Assembly: GCA_027483945.1 (NCBI GenBank)
Contig: JAIXTM010000018.1
Coordinates: forward strand, 124,001-188,000
Reading direction: 5' to 3'
Length of the DNA: 64,000 nucleotides
Origin: Hyphomicrobiales bacterium
Lineage (GTDB): Bacteria; Pseudomonadota; Alphaproteobacteria; Rhizobiales; Beijerinckiaceae
Shown in pieces: positions 33,321 through 42,191 of the stretch. The notes under the pieces were generated by a model, which ran no database searches, had not been told where the DNA came from, and was given only the letters and a program-made list of their open reading frames with translations. The position numbers and the translations under genes are program-made. Each line of letters begins with the position of its first letter. Within the stretch, counting starts at the first letter, position 1.

Positions 33321-35330
33321 GAGCGGGATCTCTTCCAGGATGTCGACCTTCGCCGGAGACCCGGCCGCCAGCCCCAGCGGCTCGACGATGGCTGCACAGC
33401 TGCTGGCGATGAGCACGTTGTCGACGCGGCCGGTGAAGACAGGCGCCAGGAGCCTCGCCTCCTCCGGCGCCACGGCCACGAGCACCAGGTCGTAGGTTTG
33501 CTCCAGCGCGGTCAGCGCGACCTCGACTGATTCCACGTCCTGCGCGATGTCGCCGGCGGGCCCGGTCCCCAGCGGGATCGTGTGCAGCCGCGAGCCGCGT
33601 TCGCGCACGATGACCTCGACGAAAGAGGCATCGCCGGCGATCAGATCGGTAAAGCCCCAATCGTTGCCGCCCGCGTCGGTGCCGGCGGCAAAGGTCTCGA
33701 TGGCGACCGCCCGCTGCCCGGCGGCGACGGCGTCCAGAGCGGCCCGCAGGCGGCCGTCGCGCGCAGGAGCCAGGAGAAGCACCCGCCGCCCCCGCCCCGT
33801 GACAGGCACCACAGCGAGACGGGCCGCGATGTCGGCCGACGGCCTTTGGGCACTGGCAGGCATAGCGGCGGGCGCGAGCGGCGCCTGAAGAACGGAAGGC
33901 GCCGGGACGGCAGGCGTGGCGGCGAGCGGCCGCGGCGAAGCCAGCAGCTCGGAGGCGACGACGCCGCCGAGGGACAGGACAAAGGCGGCGATCGTGGCCA
34001 GGACGACGATCGGCCCCTTCTTGGGAAAGGACGGCTGCTGGGGCGCGATGGCGCGCGAGACGATGCGCCCGTCGGCGGGCATGGCGTTCTCGGTGTCGCG
34101 GGCAGCCGCCTCGCGGTATTTCACCAGGTAGGATTCCAGCTGGTCACGCTGGGTCTTGGCCTCGCGCTCCAGCGCGCGGAGCTGGACCTCGTTCTCGTTG
34201 GACAACGCCACCTGCCGCTTCTGCGCGTCGAGGGCGACCGTCAGGCTCTCCACGCGGGCGCCGGCGATGCGGGCCTCGGCCTCCAGCGTACGCACCGTTC
34301 GCTCGGCGGCGGTGCGAAGTTCCCGGTCGATATCGGCGAGCTGGGCGTTGAGCTCCTTGATCCGGGGATGCTCGGGAAGAAGCGTGCGCAGTTCGAGCGC
34401 CAGCTGCGAGCGCAGCGAGGCCCGCTGCTCGACCAGCCGCCGGATCAGTTCGTTGTTGGCGACGTCGGGAATCTCGATCGTGCGGTTGGAGCGGATCAGA
34501 TCGCGGATGAGCTGGGCCTTGGCCTGCGAGTCAGCCTGCGCCGCGCGGGCGCTCGCCAGCTGGCCGGACAGATCCGACATCTGCTGCGTGTTCAGCATCG
34601 TGTTGTTGCCAGCGGCAAAGAGGCCCGCCCCGGTGCGGAAATCCTCGACCTTGCGCTCCGCCTCGGCCACGCGCTGGCGCAGCGGTTCGATCGTGCTGGA
34701 CAGCCAGGCGGACGCGGAGCGCGCGGTCTCCTTCTTAGCGCCCTCCTGGCGCTCCAGGTAAAGCTCGCCCACGGTATTGGCGGCGCGGGCCGCTAGGTCC
34801 GGGTCACGCGACTTGAACTCGATGACGACGACGCGGGACTTGCCGGCGGGATAGACGAGAAGGGCATCGTAGAACGCTTCGAAGACGCGGTCTTCCGGCG
34901 GTCCGTCGATCGTATTGCGGGAAACGCCGAGAAGCATCAGGAAGCGCTTGAGCGGCCCCACGCCCTTCACCAGCGGATCGAATTCGGGATTGCCGACGAG
35001 GCCGAGCTTCCGGATCGCATCGCGGGCGAGATCCCGGGACATGATCACCTGGACCTGGCTGGCGACCGCTTCCGAATCGATCAGAGCACCCTCGCGCTGG
35101 TCGGCGGCCGGGCGTGTGAAATAGCTGTCGCGGCTCTCCAGAAGAAGGCGCGTCTCGGCGGTGTAGCGCGGCGTGAGGAGGTTGACCGCCAGGAAGCTCA
35201 GGACGAAGGCGGCCGCCACGGGGAGCGCGATCCAGCGCCATTTGGCGCGCACCGCGCGGACGATCCGTCCGACATCGATCTCGCCGGCGCCCAAATCCGC
35301 CTCGCCGCCCAATGCCGCAGCCCTGTTCAT
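33312..35330 (-). CDS. Wzc/GumC-like polysaccharide co-polymerase with degenerate kinase domain
   Basis: A 672-residue chain-length-determining membrane protein. Layout: a membrane segment near 40-60, a Wzz-type periplasmic region, a long coiled coil (about 200-430), the Pro-rich helix before the second membrane segment (QQPSFPKKGPIVVLATIAAF near 445), and a C-terminal cytoplasmic domain. That domain resembles BY-kinase but lacks its motifs: the expected Walker A GxxGxGKS is LLLAPARDGRLRAAL, no DxDLR is seen, and Walker B DTPP is LVAVAPEEA. No tyrosine cluster ends the protein. The start at 35330 has GGAGCG upstream. The gene is divergent from the Wza-like gene, as in many exopolysaccharide loci. 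Confidence 0.88.
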   Translation of the reverse strand: MNRAAALGGEADLGAGEIDVGRIVRAVRAKWRWIALPVAAAFVLSFLAVNLLTPRYTAETRLLLESRDSYFTRPAADQREGALIDSEAVASQVQVIMSRDLARDAIRKLGLVGNPEFDPLVKGVGPLKRFLMLLGVSRNTIDGPPEDRVFEAFYDALLVYPAGKSRVVVIEFKSRDPDLAARAANTVGELYLERQEGAKKETARSASAWLSSTIEPLRQRVAEAERKVEDFRTGAGLFAAGNNTMLNTQQMSDLSGQLASARAAQADSQAKAQLIRDLIRSNRTIEIPDVANNELIRRLVEQRASLRSQLALELRTLLPEHPRIKELNAQLADIDRELRTAAERTVRTLEAEARIAGARVESLTVALDAQKRQVALSNENEVQLRALEREAKTQRDQLESYLVKYREAAARDTENAMPADGRIVSRAIAPQQPSFPKKGPIVVLATIAAFVLSLGGVVASELLASPRPLAATPAVPAPSVLQAPLAPAAMPASAQRPSADIAARLAVVPVTGRGRRVLLLAPARDGRLRAALDAVAAGQRAVAIETFAAGTDAGGNDWGFTDLIAGDASFVEVIVRERGSRLHTIPLGTGPAGDIAQDVESVEVALTALEQTYDLVLVAVAPEEARLLAPVFTGRVDNVLIASSCAAIVEPLGLAAGSPAKVDILEEIPLAA

Positions 35331-35451
35331 CTGACGCTCCAGTAACCCGCGCGCATGAGACCCCATTAAGGTTTCCGCGCCGTTAAATCGGGACGCGACG
35401 GGCGCACGCGCTCAAGTCTTGTTAACCATCCTCGCCTATCCAGAATTCAAG

Positions 35452-36030
35452 ATGCCGACCCGCCGGACCCGATTCCGCTTCGCGCGCCTGACCTGCGCCA
35501 TTCTCGCCGCGGCGATGCTGGCCGGCTGCGCCGGCCATGCCGCGCCGCCCGACTTTGCCGCGTCCGCCCAGGCCCCTTACCGGCTCGGCAGCGGCGACAA
35601 GCTGCGCATCATCGTGTTCGGCCAGGACAATCTCTCCAACATATACATCGTGGATGGTTCGGGCCGGATCGCGATGCCGCTCATCGGACAGGTCCAGGCA
35701 GCGGGAGCGACGACGCCGGACCTGGCGCGCGCGATCGAGAGCCGCCTGCGCTCCGGTTTCATTCGCGAGCCGAAAGTCACCGTCGACGTAGATACTTACC
35801 GCCCTTTCTTCATCTTGGGCGAGGTGACGACGTCGGGTCAGTATCCGTTCGTGAACGGCATCACCGTGCAGAAGGCCGTGGCGATCGCCGGCGGGTTCTC
35901 GCCGCGCGGGGACCAGCGCTACGCCGAGCTGACCCGCAACGTGAACGGCCGGGCGGTGACCGCCCGCGTTCCGATCGAGACGTCGGTGCGGCCGGGCGAC
36001 ACGATCGTCATCAAGGAACGGTGGTTCTGA
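35452..36030 (+). CDS. Wza-like polysaccharide export lipoprotein
   Basis: A 192-residue outer-membrane export protein of the Poly_export family. The lipobox LAGC places the acylated Cys at residue 26. The PES domain begins YRLGSGDKLRIIVFGQDNLS near 42, with the SLBB-type repeat FILGEVTTSGQYPFVNGIT near 115 and PGDTIVIKERWF at the end. It is short and lacks the long C-terminal helix of E. coli Wza, as in many rhizobial homologues. The start at 35452 (MPTRRTR) gives a proper signal. It precedes the GT4 gene by 32 bases. Confidence 0.9.
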   Translation: MPTRRTRFRFARLTCAILAAAMLAGCAGHAAPPDFAASAQAPYRLGSGDKLRIIVFGQDNLSNIYIVDGSGRIAMPLIGQVQAAGATTPDLARAIESRLRSGFIREPKVTVDVDTYRPFFILGEVTTSGQYPFVNGITVQKAVAIAGGFSPRGDQRYAELTRNVNGRAVTARVPIETSVRPGDTIVIKERWF

Positions 36031-36062
36031 ACCGGCCGGCGGGCGCGACAGCGGGGGGCTCC

Positions 36063-37190
36063 ATGCGCATCATCCATGTCTTCCGCGCGCCGCTTGGCGG
36101 GCTGTTCCGCCACGTCCTGGATCTCGCCCGCGAGCAGATCGCCCGCGGTCACGAGGTCGGCATCTTCTGCGATTCGACCACCGGCGGACCGCGCACCGAT
36201 GCGGCCCTCTCGGAGCTGGAGCCCTCTCTCGCCCTTGGCCTGAAGCGTCTGCCCATCGCCCGCAATCCGGGCCTTAACGACCTCCGCGCGCTCGCGGCCC
36301 TGCGGGATCATTGCCGGGCGCTGAAGCCGGACGTGCTGCACGGCCACGGCTCCAAGGGCGGCGTCTATGCGCGCATGGCGGGATCGCTCGGCGGGATCGG
36401 ACGGCCGATCCGCGTCTACACGCCTCACGGCGGCAGCTTCAACTATTACCCGGGCTCGTTCACGCACCGGATCTACATGGCCATCGAGCGCCTGATGGCC
36501 CGTCAGACAGACCTTTTCATGTGCGAGAGCGCCTTCATCGCCGGGCGGCTGACGGAGGCTGTCGGCGAGACGGACGTACCGGTTCGCGTCGTCCATAACG
36601 GCATCTACGAACACGAGACGGTGCCGATCGCGCGCCAGGCCGACGCGTTCGACCTGCTCTATCTCGGCGAGCTGCGTTTCGCGAAAGGCATCGACACGCT
36701 CCTGGAATCGCTGGTCATCCTGCGCGTCCGGTTCGGCCTGCGCCCGCGGCTGCTGCTAGTCGGCTCCGGCCCCGAGGAGGCTGCGCTGAAACAGCGGGTG
36801 CAGGTCCTGGGCCTCGGCGACCAGGCCATGTTCGACGGCCCCGGCCCGATCCGCTCCGCCCTGGCCAGGGCGCGGATCATGGCCGTGCCGTCCCGGGCGG
36901 AATCGCTGCCGTATGTCATCCTCGAAGCCGCAGCGGCGGCCCAGCCGCTCGTGGCCACCCATGCGGGCGGCATCCCCGAGATTTTCGGTCCCTATGCCGA
37001 CAGGCTGATCCCGCCCGACAACGCCGACATCCTGGCCGCATCGCTCGAACGCGCGCTGAACGCGCCCGACGACGCACTGCGGCACGAGGCATCCGAGCTC
37101 GCGCTCTACGTCGCCCGCAACTTCACGCTGCGGGAGATGGTCGACGGCGTCATGCAGGGCTATTCCGAAGCCATCGCCTCCCGCCGGTAA
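36063..37190 (+). CDS. GT4 glycosyltransferase of the exopolysaccharide locus
   Basis: A 375-residue retaining glycosyltransferase with the GT-B fold. The N-terminus MRIIHVFRAPLGGLFRHVLD and HGHGSKGGVYARM (near 98) fit the acceptor side. The donor side shows LLYLGELRFAKGID and the E(x7)E motif in PSRAESLPYVILEAAAAAQP near 280. The start at 36063 follows a GGGGGG stretch; an upstream in-frame start is less likely. It is predicted to add a sugar to the lipid-linked repeat unit in the cytoplasm; donor and acceptor are unknown. Confidence 0.9.
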   Translation: MRIIHVFRAPLGGLFRHVLDLAREQIARGHEVGIFCDSTTGGPRTDAALSELEPSLALGLKRLPIARNPGLNDLRALAALRDHCRALKPDVLHGHGSKGGVYARMAGSLGGIGRPIRVYTPHGGSFNYYPGSFTHRIYMAIERLMARQTDLFMCESAFIAGRLTEAVGETDVPVRVVHNGIYEHETVPIARQADAFDLLYLGELRFAKGIDTLLESLVILRVRFGLRPRLLLVGSGPEEAALKQRVQVLGLGDQAMFDGPGPIRSALARARIMAVPSRAESLPYVILEAAAAAQPLVATHAGGIPEIFGPYADRLIPPDNADILAASLERALNAPDDALRHEASELALYVARNFTLREMVDGVMQGYSEAIASRR

Positions 37191-37258
37191 GGTTGCATTC
37201 GAGGGCCCGGTTAAACCTTCCGTGACCCTTGCCGCTTAATGTTGGGCGGAAGCGAGGG

Positions 37259-38815
37259 ATGCAGGCCGCGGCGGCCTACCCGATTCTCCGGACACGCGCC
37301 ATGACGGCCTATGACGTTCGCGATCTCATGAAGGCGCCGGCGGGCGAGGCGAAGACCACGCGCGCCCTGCCCCCCGAGGCGGAGCGCGCGGCGGCGGAGC
37401 CCGTGACGCCGCCGTTGTCCCCCGTCGTGCTCAGCGGGATCGTGCGGCTGCTGGAATTCCTCATCGTGCTCGCGACCGGCTACGCGGTGCACTTCTTCTA
37501 TCTCGGCCTCGATGACCTCGGCAGCGGCTATATCGGCGGCATCCTCATCGCCGGAGGCCTGACCACGCTCGTGTTCCAGGCGCTCGGCCTCTACGATATC
37601 GCGACCCTGCGTCAGGTCATCCCGCAGCTCGTCCGTGTCGTCGGAGGCTGGACCATCGTCTTCTGCATCGCGCTGGCGGTGCTGTTCTTCGGCAAGATCG
37701 GCGACACGTTCTCGCGCGTCTGGCTGCTGGGCTGGTTCCTAGCGGGCGGCGCAACGCTCGTGGCCTCCCGGGCCATCGTCACCGTTCAGATCCGCCGGCT
37801 GGCGCGGGCCGGCCGACTCGACCGGCGCACCGCCATCGTAGGCGGTGGCGAAGCGGGCGAAGCATTCCTGAAGGCGCTCGAGGGCGAGGATCACCACGGC
37901 CTGCACATCTGCGGCATCTTCGACGATCGTGACGACGAGCGCTCCCCGCCCCGCGTCGCAGGCTATCCCAAGCTCGGAACGGTCGACGATCTCGTCGAAT
38001 TCGCCCGACGGACCAAGGTCGACCTCATCGTCTTCACCCTGCCGATCTCGGCGGAATCGCGCATCCTGCAGATGCTGCGCAAGCTCTGGGTCCTGCCAAC
38101 CGACATCCGGCTGTCGGCCCATACGAGCCGGCTACGCCTGCGCCCGCGCGCCTATTCCTATCTCGGCAACGTGCCGGTTCTCGACGTGTTCGACCGGCCT
38201 ATCGCCGACTGGGACGTCGTCGCCAAATGGCTGTTCGACAAGATCGTGGGCACGTTGCTGCTGATCCTGGTATCGCCGATCCTCGTCCTGACGGCGATCG
38301 CGGTGAAGCTCGACAGCGCCGGCCCGGTCTTCTTCCGGCAGAAGCGCTACGGGTTCAACAACGAGCTGATCGAGGTCTTCAAGTTCCGGTCCATGTATGC
38401 GGACAAGTCGGATGCGACGGCGGCGAAGCTGGTGACCAAGGGCGATCCGCGCGTGACCCGCGTCGGCCGCTTCATCCGCAAGACCTCGATCGACGAGCTG
38501 CCGCAGCTCTTCAACGTCGTGTTCAAGGGCAACCTGTCCCTGGTCGGTCCCCGGCCCCACGCCGTCCATGCCAAGGCGGAAAGCCGGCTCTACGACGAGG
38601 TCGTCGACGGCTATTTCGCCCGCCACAAGGTCAAGCCGGGCATCACCGGGTGGGCGCAGATCAACGGCTGGCGCGGCGAGACCGACACCGAGGAAAAGAT
38701 CCAGAAGCGCGTGGAGCACGACCTGTTCTACATCGAGAACTGGTCGGTCCTTTTCGACCTGTACATCGTGGTCGCGACGCCGTTCGCGCTCATGAAGACC
38801 GAGAGCGCCTATTGA
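37259..38815 (+). CDS. Undecaprenyl-phosphate hexose phosphotransferase (WcaJ/GumD type)
   Basis: A 518-residue polyprenyl glycosylphosphotransferase that starts repeat-unit synthesis by moving hexose-1-phosphate to undecaprenyl phosphate. The first half holds about four membrane segments and a CoA-binding-like domain (RRTAIVGGGEAGEAF). The catalytic domain begins at a membrane helix near 330 and has KRYGFNNELIEVFKFRSM, RKTSIDELPQLFNVVFKG, LVGPRPHAVHA and KPGITGWAQINGWRGETDT. The start at 37259 has GGAAG upstream; MTAYDVRD at 37301 is an alternative. The next gene starts 17 bases after the stop. Confidence 0.92.
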   Translation: MQAAAAYPILRTRAMTAYDVRDLMKAPAGEAKTTRALPPEAERAAAEPVTPPLSPVVLSGIVRLLEFLIVLATGYAVHFFYLGLDDLGSGYIGGILIAGGLTTLVFQALGLYDIATLRQVIPQLVRVVGGWTIVFCIALAVLFFGKIGDTFSRVWLLGWFLAGGATLVASRAIVTVQIRRLARAGRLDRRTAIVGGGEAGEAFLKALEGEDHHGLHICGIFDDRDDERSPPRVAGYPKLGTVDDLVEFARRTKVDLIVFTLPISAESRILQMLRKLWVLPTDIRLSAHTSRLRLRPRAYSYLGNVPVLDVFDRPIADWDVVAKWLFDKIVGTLLLILVSPILVLTAIAVKLDSAGPVFFRQKRYGFNNELIEVFKFRSMYADKSDATAAKLVTKGDPRVTRVGRFIRKTSIDELPQLFNVVFKGNLSLVGPRPHAVHAKAESRLYDEVVDGYFARHKVKPGITGWAQINGWRGETDTEEKIQKRVEHDLFYIENWSVLFDLYIVVATPFALMKTESAY

Positions 38816-38832
38816 CGGCCGCGGCCGACGGG

Positions 38833-40116
38833 ATGACGCAGGCGGGCGCGATCGCCCGCATCCCCTTGCGCGTGCTGGCCACCCGCGTCGGGTACGGCCT
38901 CTTCGCGATGTTCATCTTTTTCGCGTCGTGGGCCTTTATCGAGCCTTCGCCCTACGACCTGCTCGCGCCGCTGACGCTGATCATCTGGTTCCTGATCGGG
39001 CTCCGGATCTCGGTCTATCATCTGGTGCCGATCATCCTGCTGCTGCTCTACAATCTGGGCGGCTTCATCAGCCTGGTACCCTATCTAGACGAGCCGCTTT
39101 CGGTGACGTTCATGGTGCAGTCGCTGTACCTGGCCATCACCGCCATTTTCTTCGCCCTGTTCTTCCGCGAGGACACGGTCGCGCGGATGACGCTCGCCTT
39201 CCGGGCCTATGCGGTGAGCTGCGTCTTCACCGCCGTCTGCGGCATCATCGGCTATTTCGACATCGCGGGTCTCGGCGAGACCTTTTCGATGTACGACCGG
39301 GCCTCCGGCACGTTCAAGGATCCGAACGTGTTCGGCTCGTTCCTGACGCCCGGCGCCCTCTATCTGATGCACGGCCTGCTGACGGGCCGCACGAAGCGGC
39401 CCCTCCTCGCCTTCGTCATGCTGCTGGTGATCCTCTCGGGCATCCTCCTGTCCTTCTCGCGCGGCTCCTGGGGCGGCACGATCGTGTCCTCCGCGACCAT
39501 GATCCTGCTCACCTTCATCACCGCCGGGCATGGCCGCACGCGACGGCGCATTGTGCTCCTGGGCGCGGCGACGCTCACCGCCGCCGCCCTGGCCATCGTG
39601 GCGCTGATCTCCATTCCGGAAGTCGGCGAGATCTTCGCCAAGCGCGCGACGGTCACGCAGGATTACGACGAGGGCGAGACGGGACGTTTCGGAAACCAGC
39701 TGCGCTCACTGCCCATGCTGCTGGAGGCGCCGAACGGCCTGGGCCCGCTGCGGTTCCGGGTCTATTTCGACCTCGACCCGCACAATTCCTACATCAACGC
39801 CTTCGCATCCTATGGCTGGCTGGGAGGGTTCGCGTTCATCGGGCTGATGCTGAGCAGCTTCTATGTGGGCTTCCGCCTGTGCGTGAGCCCCTCGCCCTTC
39901 CGGCCGCTGGCGCAGGTGGCATGGCCGGCCCTGATGATGTTCTTCCTCCAGGCGCTGCAGATCGACATCGACCATTGGCGCCACGTCTACATGCTTGTCG
40001 GCATGGTCTGGGGCCTCGAGGCGGCCCGCCGGGCCTGGCTCGACCGTGAAATGCGCGCCGGCCGGGCCGGCTATGCGGCCGCCGGAACCGGCCTGTCGGC
40101 GCGTACGGCCGCGTAA
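38833..40116 (+). CDS. O-antigen ligase / Wzy-like polymerase
   Basis: A 427-residue polytopic membrane protein with about ten hydrophobic segments. The Wzy_C/WaaL signature is seen as GILLSFSRGSWGGTIV near 205 and DLDPHNSYINAFASYGWLGG near 315, the large periplasmic loop with conserved Arg and His-Asn. In this context it probably polymerises the repeat unit. ATG at 38833 was chosen; a TTG at 38812 overlapping the previous stop is possible. The 3' end overlaps the convergent GT4 gene by 46 bp, the longest such overlap in the window. Confidence 0.85.
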   Translation: MTQAGAIARIPLRVLATRVGYGLFAMFIFFASWAFIEPSPYDLLAPLTLIIWFLIGLRISVYHLVPIILLLLYNLGGFISLVPYLDEPLSVTFMVQSLYLAITAIFFALFFREDTVARMTLAFRAYAVSCVFTAVCGIIGYFDIAGLGETFSMYDRASGTFKDPNVFGSFLTPGALYLMHGLLTGRTKRPLLAFVMLLVILSGILLSFSRGSWGGTIVSSATMILLTFITAGHGRTRRRIVLLGAATLTAAALAIVALISIPEVGEIFAKRATVTQDYDEGETGRFGNQLRSLPMLLEAPNGLGPLRFRVYFDLDPHNSYINAFASYGWLGGFAFIGLMLSSFYVGFRLCVSPSPFRPLAQVAWPALMMFFLQALQIDIDHWRHVYMLVGMVWGLEAARRAWLDREMRAGRAGYAAAGTGLSARTAA

Positions 40117-41306
40117 ACCTCTTCGAGCCGATCCAGATGCCGCTGGAGGGACAGGGGCGCCGTCCAGTAGCGCGCATGGGCGGCATCGCTCATCGCGCGC
40201 GCGACCGCATCGTCCGACAGCTCGACCAGACGGGCCGCGAGGGCGTCCACGTCCTGGCTTGCGAAGTGCCGGCCGTTCACGCCGTCTTCCACCGCCTCGC
40301 GCCCGGCGCAGGCGTCGCTGACGATCACCGGCGTGCCCATGGCGAGCGCCTCGTAGACCGTGAGCGGCTGTCCTTCATACCAGACCGACGGAAAGACAAG
40401 CGCACGGGACTGGCGCATCAGCGCGCGCACCTCGGCGCCGTTCTTCCAGCCGAGGAACTTCGCCTCCGGATAGGCGGCGCGCAGTTCGTCCGCGCTCGGC
40501 CCGTCGCCGGCGACATGGGCCTCGATGCCGGTGCGGCGGGCGGCCTCCAGGAACAGGGCGACGCCCTTTTCCGGCGATAGGCGGCCCACATAAAGGAAGG
40601 GCCCGGGCGGCCCCTGGGGCTTCGGACCGGGATCGTCCGCCTCGATGGGATTGTCGACCCGGTGCCAGACCGTTCCGGCCGGCATGTAGGGCCGTGTCAC
40701 GTCGTATTGCAGGCGGCTGATCGTAATGACGTGCCGCGCCGTTTCCTTGAGCCGACTGGCATGATTCAGCCCGGCCTGGCGGGCGACCCGGAAAAGCTTC
40801 CTTGGATAGGAGCGGGAATCGCAATTGGTGCCGATGCAGGCGGCGGACATGGGTGCCAGCCGGCAGATTTCCCCGCGGGGATAGAGATAGAAGCCGCCAT
40901 TGGGGCACACGAGGAAGAACTCGTGCATCGTGTAGACGCTCGGCAGGCCGGAGCCGGCGATCGGACGCCCTATCGCGGGCGACAGCGCCTTGGCCCAGCC
41001 GTGGACATGGACGAGCGTGTCCGCGGGATCGCAGGAGGCGAGAAGTTCACCCAGCGCGGACGCCGCCTTGGCGTTCCAGATCGCCTGCACGGCAAAGGCC
41101 AGCTTGGAACCGGTCGTGTGGACGTCAGCCTGGTCGAGGCAGACGACGCCGACCCCGGCCGCCGCAAGCGTGGGATCGACGGGCCCGACTGCCGCGAACA
41201 GCGTGACCCGGTGCCCCCGTGCGACGAGGCCCTTGGCGCTGTCGAGCGCGACCTTGGCCTGCCCGCCATTCACGTGGGCGTAGTCGAGGACGATGATGAC
41301 GTGCAT
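40071..41306 (-). CDS. GT4 glycosyltransferase (second)
   Basis: A 411-residue GT-B retaining glycosyltransferase. The N-terminal domain begins MHVIIVLDYAHVNGGQAKVA; an acceptor-side block with HEFFLVCPNGGFYLYP and several cysteines (ICRLAPMSAACIGTNCDS) is characteristic of one GT4 subgroup. The donor domain shows LYVGRLSPEKGV near 265 and the E(x7)E motif in YEGQPLTVYEALAMGTPVIV near 333. The start at 41306 is favoured over 41363 because family members begin at MHVII. It is on the opposite strand to the main locus, ends inside the Wzy-like gene, and may be separately controlled. Confidence 0.9.
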   Translation of the reverse strand: MHVIIVLDYAHVNGGQAKVALDSAKGLVARGHRVTLFAAVGPVDPTLAAAGVGVVCLDQADVHTTGSKLAFAVQAIWNAKAASALGELLASCDPADTLVHVHGWAKALSPAIGRPIAGSGLPSVYTMHEFFLVCPNGGFYLYPRGEICRLAPMSAACIGTNCDSRSYPRKLFRVARQAGLNHASRLKETARHVITISRLQYDVTRPYMPAGTVWHRVDNPIEADDPGPKPQGPPGPFLYVGRLSPEKGVALFLEAARRTGIEAHVAGDGPSADELRAAYPEAKFLGWKNGAEVRALMRQSRALVFPSVWYEGQPLTVYEALAMGTPVIVSDACAGREAVEDGVNGRHFASQDVDALAARLVELSDDAVARAMSDAAHARYWTAPLSLQRHLDRLEEVYAAVRADRPVPAAA

Positions 41307-41424
41307 GGACGAAGGGGCCTGGCGGACGGTCTCGCAAGCACCATACCGGCTGCGCCTCGCCATTTGCTTAACCGGACGCGGCGGCGATTGCGCGGCGCGG
41401 AGCGACCTTCTATAAGGCCCGCGT

Positions 41425-41502
41425 CGGAGCGTAGCGCAGCCCGGTTAGCGCACTAGTCTGGGGGACTAGGGGTCGTGGGTTCGAATCCCGCCGCTCCGAC
41501 CA
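41425..41502 (+). tRNA. tRNA-Pro(GGG), CCA encoded
   Basis: A complete 78-nt cloverleaf: acceptor CGGAGCG with CGCTCCG, anticodon stem CTAGT/ACTAG, loop CTGGGGG giving GGG, and T arm GGGTTCGAATCCC. CCA is at 41500-41502. No integrase or repeated 3'-end sequence was seen nearby. Confidence 0.97.
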
Positions 41503-41506
41503 TTTA

Positions 41507-41547
41507 ACCCACTGAAATCACTGGATTAACGGCTTCCGTGGGTTGAG
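41507..41547 (+). other. Inverted repeat after tRNA-Pro
   Basis: AACCCAC and GTGGGTT form a 7-bp pair separated by about 27 bases directly after the tRNA. It could be a processing or termination hairpin; no T-run follows. Confidence 0.3.
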
Positions 41548-41556
41548 AACATCACC

Positions 41557-41583
41557 GGAACAATTTCGACTTTCGGAGCCGTT
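41557..41583 (+). promoter_or_regulatory. Possible EcfG-type general-stress promoter
   Basis: GGAAC at 41557-41561 and CGTT at 41580-41583 are 18 bases apart. EcfG sigma factors of alphaproteobacteria use GGAAC and CGTT usually 16-17 apart, so the fit is imperfect. If active, it would transcribe the small genes at 41797 and 42192. The stretch 41503-41796 holds nothing else recognisable. Confidence 0.3.
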
Positions 41584-41796
41584 TTTAACTGGACCGTTCG
41601 TCCGGTAACGGACTGTCGCGCTTAAAACGACACCGATGAGGAAACCAGCCGGCCCGCTTCGCGTTCACCCTGGGTGATGCCTTGCAGGAGGCGTCGCGCT
41701 GCCGGACACTGGGCGGAAGAGCCGCCCACGGCCCGGAGGCTCCATCGGACAAGGCGGCAGCCGCGCCAACGGCGAGACCGCCAGGGAGGTCTCCCC

Positions 41797-42114
41797 ATGG
41801 CCAGCGACCGTTCCATCATCGCCGAACCGACGCCGACGCCGCGCAGCAACGCGCTGTTCTCGGCCATCGTCGCCACCGTCGCCGCGCGCGGCGGGCAGAC
41901 CCTCACCGTGCGGGACGTCGCCGAACGTCTGGGCACGGAACCGGACGTGACGGCCCGGTGCATCGCGCTGCATGCCTATTTCCGGACGCAGGCCAACGAT
42001 CGGCTGCGAAGCGGCACGATGGAGCTGCCGCCGCCGGCCGATCTCGCCATTCCTGCCCACGACGAAATCATCGACGAGGCCAGGCTGGGACTTGGCGGAA
42101 AAACGGCGATGTGA
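41797..42114 (+). CDS. Hypothetical protein, 105 residues
   Basis: A short soluble protein starting MASDRSIIAEP, with GGGAGGT just upstream of the ATG at 41797. The middle, LTVRDVAERLGTEPDVTARCIAL, looks like a helix-turn-helix-like pattern but is not diagnostic. No known family is recognised. It is isolated between tRNA-Pro and the next small ORF, with a 294-base leader region that may carry a stress promoter. The ribosome site and codon use support a real gene. Confidence 0.6.
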   Translation: MASDRSIIAEPTPTPRSNALFSAIVATVAARGGQTLTVRDVAERLGTEPDVTARCIALHAYFRTQANDRLRSGTMELPPPADLAIPAHDEIIDEARLGLGGKTAM

Positions 42115-42191
42115 CGGCAAATTTTCGTCCGGGGCCGGGAACCGAAGCCGCGCTGGCGCATTGGCGCAGCGAAGCGATCGGAGTTCATGCC

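Noticed and set aside
41425-41800. Integrated element at tRNA-Pro
   Set aside because: No integrase, no duplicated tRNA 3' end and no change in gene style were found after the tRNA.
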